Source of the DNA: Alphaproteobacteria bacterium
GTDB taxonomy: Bacteria > Pseudomonadota > Alphaproteobacteria > Thalassobaculales > Thalassobaculaceae
Reading direction: 5' to 3'
Assembly (NCBI GenBank): GCA_024742275.1
Contig: JANSYS010000007.1
Span: 62,001-126,000 of the forward strand
DNA length: 64,000 nt
Part shown: positions 54,148 to 61,964 of the stretch, one piece after another
How the letters are laid out: each line of letters starts with the position of its first letter
Numbering within the stretch: the first letter of the stretch is position 1
Notes under the pieces: model-generated
The model's input: the letters and a program-made list of their open reading frames with translations, nothing else
What the model was told of the DNA's origin: nothing
Databases searched by the model: none
Position numbers and translations under genes: made by a program

Positions 54148-54813
54148 ATGGGGCGGCGGCGCGGACAGAAGGCGCACAATCGGGCGCGCATCGGCCATTG
54201 GAAACGCCGGACCGGTCGGCTGTCCCGATGGGCGGTCCTTGTCGCCGCCCTTGTCGCCGCCATCGCCGGATTGCGCCAATCCGAGGTCTTCTACCCGGTC
54301 GACGTCCCCTTCGAGCGCGACCTCTACCGGCACTGGACCGACGACGACGGCGACTGTCGAAACACCCGCCAGGAAGTACTGATCTCGGAGAGCCTGGATC
54401 CGCCGAAACTCAGTCCTGACGGCTGCAGGGTGGTCTCCGGCCGCTGGTACGACCCGTTCACCGGCGCGACCTTCACCAACCCTTCGGCGCTCGACGTCGA
54501 TCATCGCGTCCCGCTGTCGGAGGCGCACCGCTCCGGCGCCCACCGCTGGAACGCCGCCCGGCGCGCGGCCTACGCCAACGACCTCTCCCATCCCGACAGC
54601 CTGATCGCGGTCGACCGCAGCGCCAACCGTTCCAAGGGCGACGGGGATCCCCTGTCCTGGATGCCGCCGGACTACGGCTACTGGTGCCCCTACGCCGCCC
54701 GCTGGCGCGCCACCAAGCAGCGCTGGGAACTGCAGGAGGACCTGCTGGAGGGCTGGTGGATCGACGGCGTCCTGGCGGTCTGCCGCGGTCTCGGGCGCCC
54801 GCTCGGGCCCTGA
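54148..54813 (+). CDS. Membrane-anchored HNH nuclease-fold protein
   Basis: A 221-aa protein with a basic N-terminus, one hydrophobic segment (about 32-46, WAVLVAALVAAIAG) and an HNH (GmrSD-C/DUF1524-like) domain. The core is ALDVDHRVPLSEAH, followed by NDLSHPDSLIAVDRSANRSKGD and PLSWMPPDYGYWCPYA. The DH, N and final K/H-type residues of the betabeta-alpha-metal fold appear present. Cysteines are spread along the mature part. The anchor suggests a periplasmic or secreted DNase for nutrient or eDNA turnover rather than restriction. It follows the AEC gene by 2 nt. Confidence 0.78.
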   Translation: MGRRRGQKAHNRARIGHWKRRTGRLSRWAVLVAALVAAIAGLRQSEVFYPVDVPFERDLYRHWTDDDGDCRNTRQEVLISESLDPPKLSPDGCRVVSGRWYDPFTGATFTNPSALDVDHRVPLSEAHRSGAHRWNAARRAAYANDLSHPDSLIAVDRSANRSKGDGDPLSWMPPDYGYWCPYAARWRATKQRWELQEDLLEGWWIDGVLAVCRGLGRPLGP

Positions 54814-54891
54814 GCGGCGGCGGAGACCGCATCTGGTTTCCGCCCGCGCGGCGCGGTAGTAAGGATCGAACCGAGGCGCCGGGGAGCCACC

Positions 54892-56106
54892 ATGCCGTTC
54901 GACTTCGACGAGATCATCGACCGCGAGAACACCCATTCGGTCAAATGGGACTATCACAACCACGGGGGCTTCGCGGTCTGGGACAAGACCTACGGCCACC
55001 ACGGCGCCGACAGGGTGCTGCCCATGTGGGTGGCGGATATGGATTTCCGCTGTCCGCCGGTGGTCACCGAGGCGCTCGGCAAGCTGGCCGCCCACGGGAT
55101 CTTCGGCTACTCGGCCAAGACCGACGACTATGTCGACGCGGTCTGCGGCTGGTTCCGAGAGCGCCAGGGCTGGGGCGTCCAGGGCGACTGGCTGATCACC
55201 GCGCCGGGCGTGGTGCCGACCCTGAACGTGATCGTCCGCGCCTTCACCGAGCCCGGAGACCGGGTGATCGTGCAGCGGCCAGTCTATTACCCGTTCTTCC
55301 GGGTCACCCACAACAACGGCTGCGAGGTCGTCTCCAATACGCTGATCCTGGAGGACGGCACCTACCGGATGGACCTCGACGACCTTGAGAAGAAGGCCCG
55401 GGACCCGAAAGCGAAACTGCTGATCCTGTGCTCGCCGCACAATCCGATCGGAAAGGTCTGGAGCAGAACAGACCTGATCGCCGTCGCCGAGATCTGCGCC
55501 CGTCACGGCGTCATCGTCGTCGCCGACGAGATCCACGGCGACCTGATGTTCCCCGGCGTGACCTTCACCCCTTTCGCCAGCCTTGGCGACACGGCGGCGC
55601 AGAACACCATCGTCTGCACCGCGCCGTCGAAGACCTTCAACCTCGCCGGCCTGCACACCTCGAACATCTTCATCCCGAACCCGGATCTGCGCGCCCGGTT
55701 CGCCGAGACCTTCGCGGCGCACTCGCTGCCGGGCATGAACCCGTTCGGCATCGCCGCCACCATCGCCGCCTATCGCGGCGGGGCGGCCTGGCTCGACGCG
55801 GCGATGGCCTATATCGCCGGCAACGCCGACCGGTTGATCAGCTTCTTCGGCCAAGAGGTCCCGGAGATTCGGGCGATCCGGCCGGAGGGAACGTATCTGC
55901 AATGGTTCGATTGCCGCGCGCTCGGCCTCGACAAGGACGCATTGGAGGATCTGATGCTAAACAAGGCCAAGGTGTATTTCGACGAAGGCTACATCTTCGG
56001 CGACGAAGGCGCGGGCTTCGAGCGGATCAATCTGGCTTGCCCACGCAGCACCCTCGATCAGGCATTGGTGCGGATCCGGGACGCGGTCCGGGAGTACCGC
56101 ACGTGA
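54892..56106 (+). CDS. patB: PatB/MalY-type PLP-dependent cystathionine beta-lyase
   Basis: A 404-aa fold type I aminotransferase-like C-S lyase. The MalY/PatB hallmarks are LPMWVADMDFRCPP near the N-terminus, LILCSPHNPIGKVW, VVADEIHGDL and the PLP lysine in APSKTFNLAG. Likely reactions are beta-elimination of cystathionine, cysteine or related S-conjugates to pyruvate, ammonia and a thiol. It ends in a GTGA overlap with the D-cysteine desulfhydrase gene. Confidence 0.87.
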   Translation: MPFDFDEIIDRENTHSVKWDYHNHGGFAVWDKTYGHHGADRVLPMWVADMDFRCPPVVTEALGKLAAHGIFGYSAKTDDYVDAVCGWFRERQGWGVQGDWLITAPGVVPTLNVIVRAFTEPGDRVIVQRPVYYPFFRVTHNNGCEVVSNTLILEDGTYRMDLDDLEKKARDPKAKLLILCSPHNPIGKVWSRTDLIAVAEICARHGVIVVADEIHGDLMFPGVTFTPFASLGDTAAQNTIVCTAPSKTFNLAGLHTSNIFIPNPDLRARFAETFAAHSLPGMNPFGIAATIAAYRGGAAWLDAAMAYIAGNADRLISFFGQEVPEIRAIRPEGTYLQWFDCRALGLDKDALEDLMLNKAKVYFDEGYIFGDEGAGFERINLACPRSTLDQALVRIRDAVREYRT

Positions 56107-57164
56107 CGGCGGACGCAGAGGTGGCCACCGTTCCCCATCTGGACGCCCTGCCCAGGGTGCGCATGGCGCATCTGCCGACGGGAATCGACGAAATGGCGAA
56201 CCTGCGCGCCGCCCTGTTTCCGGACGGCGGCGGGCCTCGCCTGCTGGTCAAGCGCGACGACAACACCGGCGTCGCCATGGGCGGAAACAAGGTCCGTCAG
56301 CTTGAGTACTACCTCGGCGAGGCCGTCGCGCAGGGCGCCGACACGGTACTCATCACCAGCGCCGTGCAGTCGAACTACATGCGCACCTGTGCCGCCATGG
56401 CCGCCCGGCTCGGTCTGGAATGCCATCTCCAGAAGGAAGAGCGGGTCCCGAAGAACGATCCGCTCTACCGCACAAACGGCAACGTTCTTCTGGACAAGAT
56501 CACCGGCGCCCATCTGCACGGCTACCCGGACGGCGAGGACGAAGCCGGTGCCGACCGCGCCATCGAGGAACTCGCCGAGCGGCTGCGGAGCGAAGGTCGC
56601 AAGCCCTACGTCATCCATCTGAGCCCCGGCCACCCGCCGGTCGGCGCCGTCGGCTACGTGGATGCGGCCCGGGAGCTTCTAGCCCAGCTCGACGCCCGGG
56701 GGGATCGGGTGGATCGGATCTATGTCGGCTCCGGATCCGCCGCCACCCATACCGGCCTGCTCTGGGGCCTGCGTGCGTTCGGCTCCTCGATCCCGGTCAC
56801 CGGCGTCTGCGTGCGCCGGCCGGCGGCGCAGCAGGGGCCCCGCGTCCGCGCCAACCTCGACCGGCTCTCGGCACTGCTTGAGCATGATCCGGGCTTCACC
56901 GAAGAGGACGTGGTGGTGACGGACGTCTCCCTCGGTCCCGGCTACGGCCGGGTCACCGACGCGATCCGCGAGGCCATCGCGCTGGCCGGCTCCAGGGAGG
57001 GCCTGTTCGTCGACCCGGTCTATACCGGCAAGGTGCTCGCCGGGATGATCGCCGAGCTGAGAGAGGGGCTCGTCGGACCGGGCGAAACGGCCCTCTTTGT
57101 CCATACCGGCGGCCAGCCGGCGCTGTTCGCCTATGGCGAGACGGTGTTGACCGACGCCGGCTGA
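56103..57164 (+). CDS. dcyD: D-cysteine desulfhydrase-like PLP enzyme
   Basis: A 353-aa fold type II (tryptophan synthase beta-like) PLP enzyme of the D-cysteine desulfhydrase/ACC deaminase family. LLVKRDDNTGVAMGGNKVRQLEYYL holds the PLP lysine (in GGNKVRQ), followed by SAVQSNYMRTCAAMAARLG, GSGSAATHTG and FVDPVYTGKVLAGM. Predicted reaction: D-cysteine to pyruvate, H2S and ammonia. The GTG at 56103 overlaps the previous stop (GTGA) and has GGGAG upstream; an ATG at 56163 would remove 20 unconserved residues. Confidence 0.84.
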   Translation: MTADAEVATVPHLDALPRVRMAHLPTGIDEMANLRAALFPDGGGPRLLVKRDDNTGVAMGGNKVRQLEYYLGEAVAQGADTVLITSAVQSNYMRTCAAMAARLGLECHLQKEERVPKNDPLYRTNGNVLLDKITGAHLHGYPDGEDEAGADRAIEELAERLRSEGRKPYVIHLSPGHPPVGAVGYVDAARELLAQLDARGDRVDRIYVGSGSAATHTGLLWGLRAFGSSIPVTGVCVRRPAAQQGPRVRANLDRLSALLEHDPGFTEEDVVVTDVSLGPGYGRVTDAIREAIALAGSREGLFVDPVYTGKVLAGMIAELREGLVGPGETALFVHTGGQPALFAYGETVLTDAG

Positions 57165-57258
57165 GTCTCGCCGATCGGCGTCATCCGTTCCAGAGACCCG
57201 TCCATGCCGGACAGGCGCAGCGATCGGCAAAGCCGGACGAAATCCGCATCAGGCGCCT

Positions 57259-57690
57259 CTATCCGCCGGCCACGTAGGCCGCGAGCTGGCGCACCTCCTC
57301 CTCGGTTTCCTCCAGACGGAACTTGACCACGTCCCCGATTGAAATCATGCCGGCCAGCCGTCCGTCCTGCAGCACCGGTACATGCCGGAACCGGCCGCTT
57401 GTCATCATCTCCATCACGTCGGCGATGGTCTGGGACGGCGTGCAGGTGACAACCTTGGCGGTCATCAGCGCACTGACCGGCTCGTCCAGCACGTCGCCGC
57501 CCTGTTCAGCCAGCGTCCGCACCACATCGCGCTCGGACAGAATTCCGGCGAGCGCACCGCCATCGGTGGTGACGACGATGCAGCCGATCCGCTTCTCGGC
57601 GAGGGTGGCCACGGCGGCGCCGACCGGCGTGTCCGGCGCGACGGTGACGACGTTGGTGCCTTTGGTCTTCAGGATGTCGGAAACAAGCAT
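57259..57690 (-). CDS. CBS domain pair protein
   Basis: A 143-aa protein made of two CBS motifs: VSDILKTKGTNVVTVAPDTPVG at the start, GILSERDVVRTLAE at the first motif's end, then VSALMTAKVVTCTPSQTIADVM and GMISIGDVVKFRLEE. These stand-alone CBS proteins are common in Alphaproteobacteria and probably bind an adenine nucleotide. A GGGAGGAAGAG ribosome site precedes the ATG. The target is unknown. Confidence 0.93.
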   Translation of the reverse strand: MLVSDILKTKGTNVVTVAPDTPVGAAVATLAEKRIGCIVVTTDGGALAGILSERDVVRTLAEQGGDVLDEPVSALMTAKVVTCTPSQTIADVMEMMTSGRFRHVPVLQDGRLAGMISIGDVVKFRLEETEEEVRQLAAYVAGG

Positions 57691-57937
57691 CTCTTCCTCC
57701 CGCTTGGCGAGCGGACGGGCCGTTCTTCGCAGCCCAACGGAACGTCGGTGCGTCCAACTCCAATCCTCGGCCGCGCCCGTTCCGAGGCGGCTAGAACGGC
57801 CCGCACCCGTCGCAGGTGCCCTTGGGTCGGGCCGTTATCGCCCATGATCGGCCCGTTCATCCGGTCTGGCAAGCACCGTGACGGTGGATCGCGCCGACGG
57901 CCTGCGGTAGAAGAGCCTCGTACACGGGTCTACGGCT

Positions 57938-58014
57938 GTCCTCGTAGCTCAGCTGGATAGAGCACCAGATTCCTAATCTGGGGGTCACAGGTTCGAATCC
58001 TGTCGGGGACACCA
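57938..58014 (+). tRNA. tRNA-Arg(CCT)
   Basis: A 77-nt cloverleaf. The acceptor arm GTCCTCG pairs with CGGGGAC (one G-U type pair), the anticodon stem CCAGA/TCTGG encloses loop TTCCTAA (anticodon CCT), and the T loop is TTCGAAT. The CCA end is encoded. A spurious open frame runs antisense through it. Confidence 0.97.
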
Positions 58015-58470
58015 TTCCGACTTCGGGAGGCACACGCGAAGTGCCTCTGATGGTTTCATCCGACGACAGCGGCCGCCGACACTCTCCCCGTAGATGCGGA
58101 CGGACCGACATCGGGTCTCACCGCCAGAACGACGGCGGACTCGTACCGTTGCGCGCCGGCGTCCCGATCAAGCCTGCGAGTCGTCGCCCATGGCGCGGCA
58201 GCTCCCGAAAAGCAGATCGGCGCAGCGCCATTCAGCCGGCAGATCCACAGCATTCTGTCGCCAAGCCGCCCATGAACCACCGATAATTTTAGATCTTATC
58301 TGTTATGCGCACTAAAAATTCGATGGCGGAGGGGTCTGGATTTGTTAACGATCCGTTAACCATTCGGCCTCAGCATCCTTGTTCAAGTAGAGTCAAATCC
58401 CTTAGCCGGCCGCCGCGACGCGGCGCCGGGAGCAGTCCTCATAAAGACCAAGCGGATACGGAGCGGATCG
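58015..58470 (+). other. Intergenic region, 456 nt
   Basis: Spacer from tRNA-Arg(CCT) to the PAS gene. No credible gene and no integrase or direct repeat of the tRNA 3' end was seen. The second half is AT-rich (near 58275-58320) and contains a perfect CtrA box at 58345-58363. Confidence 0.6.
58345..58363 (+). promoter_or_regulatory. CtrA binding site, full consensus
   Basis: TTAA-N7-TTAACCAT, an exact match to the Caulobacter-type CtrA full-site consensus, with a 7-nt spacer (CGATCCG). It lies 108 nt before the start of the PAS gene, in the right place to act on its promoter. CtrA is the cell-cycle and motility response regulator of Alphaproteobacteria. Confidence 0.75.
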
Positions 58471-59094
58471 GTGCCACTTGCGAGCAGTATGGAGCTGGTT
58501 TCCGCGTCGGGTCGAGAGCCGGAGGGATTTTGCGCCGAACTGTTCGATCATTGGCGCGAGCTGTCAGACCAGTCGCCCGCTGCCGACGGCATTCCCGTCC
58601 GGCACCAGATCGATATGCTCACGCTGCCGGTTCGGGTCCTGCCCTGGTTCTTTCTGCATGAGTGCGTCGGACACCGCTATCGCAGTCTGATTGCCAGTAC
58701 ACGGGTCGCCGAAAGCCTCGGCTTCGAGCCGAAAGGCAGGTTCATCGACGAGCTCATGCCGCCGGAAATCTACGCGTCCCGGCGCGACATGTTCGATGTC
58801 TGCCTTCGGAACAGCCGGTCGGTCTTCTATCGCGGCGCCTTCAGCAAGCCGATGGATCGCTATATCGGCTACTGCCGGCTGCTGCTGCCGCTTCACCGCG
58901 AACCGGCAGGTCCGGTGGATATGCTCTGCGGCCTGATGATGTTTTTCGAGAAAGGCGATCTCAATGCCCGCGACCGCCGCTGGATCGAGAACGGTTTCAG
59001 CGGGCTGTTCGATTGTCTGATGTTCGACTCCGGAAACTGGCGCGACTGGCGACCGGATCCGACGGAGCAGCCCTCCGATCAGCCTGCCGCCTGA
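58471..59094 (+). CDS. PAS_5-type protein with upstream CtrA box
   Basis: A 207-aa soluble protein built around one PAS-like domain. Visible features are HQIDMLTLPVRVLPWFFLHEC, the YRSLIASTRVAESLGFEPKGRFIDELM stretch (core YRSLIASTRVAESLG) and GYCRLLLPLHRE followed by MLCGLMMFFE. No output domain. It begins with GTG behind GGAGCGGATCG; an ATG 18 nt further in is possible. The CtrA site upstream suggests a cell-cycle or motility-linked sensor. It is related in type to the protein at 17812-18321 but only distantly in sequence. Confidence 0.72.
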   Translation: MPLASSMELVSASGREPEGFCAELFDHWRELSDQSPAADGIPVRHQIDMLTLPVRVLPWFFLHECVGHRYRSLIASTRVAESLGFEPKGRFIDELMPPEIYASRRDMFDVCLRNSRSVFYRGAFSKPMDRYIGYCRLLLPLHREPAGPVDMLCGLMMFFEKGDLNARDRRWIENGFSGLFDCLMFDSGNWRDWRPDPTEQPSDQPAA

Positions 59095-59098
59095 CCTC

Positions 59099-59755
59099 TC
59101 AAACCGACCAGTTCGGTACGCGCGTCTCCGCGCAGGCTCGCTGCCAACTCTCCCGCTCTCTCAGGACCGCCATGGCGCGGGATAGGGCCGGGGCGTCCCG
59201 CATAAGCGAGTCGCCGCCGTCCAGGAGATCGAGAACGTCGAGGGTGCAGACGAGGACGATATCGGCGAGCGAGATGGCGTCCCCGACCAGCCAGGTCCGA
59301 CCGGCATACTCCCGGTCCAGAACCGCAAGATCGCGGACCGCCGCCTTTCGCGCGCGGCCGATGCGCTTCGCGTCCGGCGTGCGATCCGGACCCGACGGAA
59401 AGATCACCTCCAGCGCCCACTCGCGTACGATGTGCCTGTCCACTGTCCCCATCACCGCGTTGAACCACTGATCCATGCGGATCCGCTCGAGCGGGTCGGC
59501 CGGTTGCAGGGCATCGGGCGTACCGAAGGCGAGGTCGATGTAGCGCATGATCGCCAGGCTTTCGAATAACACAAGATCGCCGTGGCGCATCACCGGAACC
59601 TTGCCGAAAGGGGATAGCGCCAGCATCCCGGGCGACCGCATGTCTCGGAACCCCGTCAAGGCCGACTCGTAGTCGACCCCCTTTTCGAGCGCCGTCATGG
59701 CGCAGGCCCGCACGAAGTTGGAGTGCGGCATCCCATACAGAACGATATCGGCCAT
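59099..59755 (-). CDS. Glutathione S-transferase family protein
   Basis: A 218-aa protein with a thioredoxin-like N-terminal domain (LYGMPHSNFVRACAMTALEKG; the S in HSNF is the probable glutathione-activating residue), the cis-Pro region GKVPVMRHGDLVLFESLAIMRYID, and a helical C-terminal domain with LVGDAISLADIVL. It resembles plant-type phi/theta-like bacterial GSTs. Substrate unknown. It is convergent with the PAS gene with a 4-nt gap and may be co-transcribed with no neighbour. Confidence 0.9.
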   Translation of the reverse strand: MADIVLYGMPHSNFVRACAMTALEKGVDYESALTGFRDMRSPGMLALSPFGKVPVMRHGDLVLFESLAIMRYIDLAFGTPDALQPADPLERIRMDQWFNAVMGTVDRHIVREWALEVIFPSGPDRTPDAKRIGRARKAAVRDLAVLDREYAGRTWLVGDAISLADIVLVCTLDVLDLLDGGDSLMRDAPALSRAMAVLRERESWQRACAETRVPNWSV

Positions 59756-59792
59756 GCGAGTCCCCCCGATTGGAGCGCCGACGTCTCCGGCC

Positions 59793-60983
59793 TCAGTCCA
59801 GCGCGAAGACCATCGCCTTCAAATAGGCACTCTCCGGCAAATGGGCGTGGACAGGATGATCGGGTCCGGCGCCCGCCGATCTCAGAAGTCGACCCTCGCG
59901 CCCGGCATCGCCGAGTCCGCGGGCGTTCTGCTGGGCGAAGGAGACGGGATCCATGTGATGCGAGCACGACGCCAACAACAGCACGCCGTTGGGCGCGGTG
60001 ATCTGCGCCGTCATCCGCGCCATTTTCCGATAAGCCTTCGCGGCCGGGCCGATATCCTTCTTCGAGCGGGCAAAGGCAGGCGGATCGCAAACGACGATGT
60101 CGTATTGCGCGCCGGTCTTCACCAAGTGCTCCAGCGCGGCGAAAGCGTCCGCCTTTCGGGTCGAGACGCGCTCTGCGACTCCGCTCAGCTCCGCCGCCTT
60201 GGCGGCCTGCGCCAACGCAGGTCCAGCCCGATCAATCAGATCGACCTCGGCGGCACCGGCAACGGCGGCCTGCACCCCGAAGCCGCCGGTATGAGCATAG
60301 AGATCGAGCACTCGCATGCCCGGAGCGAGACGGGCGATGAAGGCTCGGTTATCCCGGTGATCGTAGAACCAGCCGGTCTTCTGCCCGCCCATAGGATCGA
60401 GGGGGAAGAGCGCCCCACCTTCGGAGACGAGCGCCGGATCCGGCACGGTTCCTTCGAGCAACCGAACCTCCTCGCCCAATCCTTCCAGTTTTCGAACCGG
60501 GCTGTCGTTGCGCAGAACGACGGCCGCCGGGGCCAAGACGTCGCGGACGGCCTCGACGACCATGGGCAGCATCCGATCCATGCCGGCGGAGTTCGCCTGG
60601 ATCACCACCACATCGCCGTACCGGTCCACGATCAGACCGGGAAGCCCGTCCGCTTCGGCGTGGGCCACGCGATAGTAGGGCGTATCGAACAGCCGCTGGC
60701 GCCAGGCAAGCGCCTGGGACAGCCGCCCGGCCACCCAGGCGGCGTCGATCGTCCCCTCCGCCGCGCGGTCCAACATGCGCAGCGCAATCAGACTGTGCGG
60801 GTTGAGATGGGCGAGACCGACCGTCTCCCCGGCATGGGTCTCAACGGTGACGACGGAGCCGGGCGCCACGGATTTGGCTTCCGGCGTCATCGCGATCTCG
60901 TTCGAGAACCCCCAAGGGTGGCCTCGCAGGAGCCGGGAGCCACCCCCCTTGTTCAGCCGGACTGTCGGGATCGTGTCGGACAT
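59793..60983 (-). CDS. rlmI: 23S rRNA m5C methyltransferase RlmI-like (class I SAM)
   Basis: A 396-aa protein with an N-terminal PUA-like domain (LNKGGGSRLLRGHPWGFSNEI), an EEHEE-type middle domain, and a Rossmann methyltransferase domain. SAM-site motif I is VLDLYAHTGGFGVQAA, and the catalytic region is VVCDPPAFARSKKD followed by LLLASCSHHM. Members methylate a cytosine in 23S rRNA (C1962 in E. coli). The start at 60983 is preceded by GGGAGATCCCC; longer in-frame starts lie in unconserved sequence. Confidence 0.88.
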   Translation of the reverse strand: MSDTIPTVRLNKGGGSRLLRGHPWGFSNEIAMTPEAKSVAPGSVVTVETHAGETVGLAHLNPHSLIALRMLDRAAEGTIDAAWVAGRLSQALAWRQRLFDTPYYRVAHAEADGLPGLIVDRYGDVVVIQANSAGMDRMLPMVVEAVRDVLAPAAVVLRNDSPVRKLEGLGEEVRLLEGTVPDPALVSEGGALFPLDPMGGQKTGWFYDHRDNRAFIARLAPGMRVLDLYAHTGGFGVQAAVAGAAEVDLIDRAGPALAQAAKAAELSGVAERVSTRKADAFAALEHLVKTGAQYDIVVCDPPAFARSKKDIGPAAKAYRKMARMTAQITAPNGVLLLASCSHHMDPVSFAQQNARGLGDAGREGRLLRSAGAGPDHPVHAHLPESAYLKAMVFALD

Positions 60984-61101
60984 GGGGATCTCCCGGGTGA
61001 GGGTCTGACCGCCGCGCGCCTGCGGATACGCGTCCGGCCGTTGGTTCCGTTCGTGGGAGCGGGTTATGGCACGACACGGTCGGTTCGCGGTACACTTAGC
61101 T

Positions 61102-61755
61102 ATGATCCTCCGTCTAATCCCGTCCGCCCTGGCGATCCTGTTATCCGCGTGCGCCTCGCCGCCGGTTGCCGAGCAGAAGCCGGCACCGCCGCCGCCCCAA
61201 CTCACGATCGTCGAGGCAGTACCGACCGATGCCCGCTGCCGAGCGGTAGGCCAGGAGCGGCGGCGCGACGCCCAGCTTGCGCCATTGACGATCGATCCTC
61301 GCCGGCTCGGCTTCCCGGTTGAGGTTACCTGCGAGGCGCCGGGCTATTTTCCGACAACCGAGATTCTCCATCCTCGGCCGCTCCCGGATCTCCTGACGGC
61401 ACTGGCGGATCGCCGGCAGGTGTCACCCATGGCCGACCTGGAGCCCGCGGCCGGCGCGCCGATGGACAGCGTGGTTCCGTTCCGCGTCACGGTGATTCTG
61501 CGCGCCCGGCTGTTCGATACGCCAACGGACCGCAACGCGTTCTATGAGGGTTTGAGGCAGGCTCGCGACGCACGGTGGACCGCGTTGCAGCACAGGGCCG
61601 CCGGGGACTGCGCCCGCCCACAGACGTCCCGCGCCGGCGCCAGCTCGACGTCACCGCCGGAAATCTGTCGCCGGGCCTACAACCGGCTTCGCGAGCAACG
61701 CGATGCAGACCTTCAACGGCTGGAAATCGATCGCCGCCGAGCGTCTTTCAGATAG
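61102..61755 (+). CDS. Hypothetical lipoprotein
   Basis: A 217-aa predicted lipoprotein: MILRLIPSALAILLSAC with lipobox Cys17. A Pro-rich linker follows, then LTIVEAVPTDARCRAVGQER, a PLTIDPRRLGFPVEVTCEAPGY beta segment that looks like a PEGA-type fold, and an Arg/Ala-rich helical C-terminus with NAFYEGLRQARDARW. I do not recognise a catalytic domain. The ATG at 61102 begins the signal peptide. It diverges from rlmI across 118 nt. Confidence 0.6.
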   Translation: MILRLIPSALAILLSACASPPVAEQKPAPPPPQLTIVEAVPTDARCRAVGQERRRDAQLAPLTIDPRRLGFPVEVTCEAPGYFPTTEILHPRPLPDLLTALADRRQVSPMADLEPAAGAPMDSVVPFRVTVILRARLFDTPTDRNAFYEGLRQARDARWTALQHRAAGDCARPQTSRAGASSTSPPEICRRAYNRLREQRDADLQRLEIDRRRASFR

Positions 61756-61964
61756 GGGCGAATGCTATCGGTTAGCGTTCTTCGTCTTGTTCCTGGTGAA
61801 GAGATGCAGGCCTGGAAACATCCATTTTCCATTCAAACCTTGTCGCTGCGACAGTCGGACACATCTCCCTGCCTGCGGGAAAAGAGTGGTTGCCGGCTTG
61901 CGCCGGATGGGGAGCTCACGGCATAACCAATCCACATATAAGGGAATCCAGCGGGGACCCAACA

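Noticed and set aside
57857-58111. 84-codon minus-strand open frame across tRNA-Arg
   Set aside because: Its sequence contains GFEPVTPRLGIWC, the well-known artefact of translating the reverse strand of a tRNA gene.
57938-58470. tRNA-Arg as an integration site for a mobile element
   Set aside because: No integrase, no direct repeat of the tRNA 3' end and no composition shift in the following genes.
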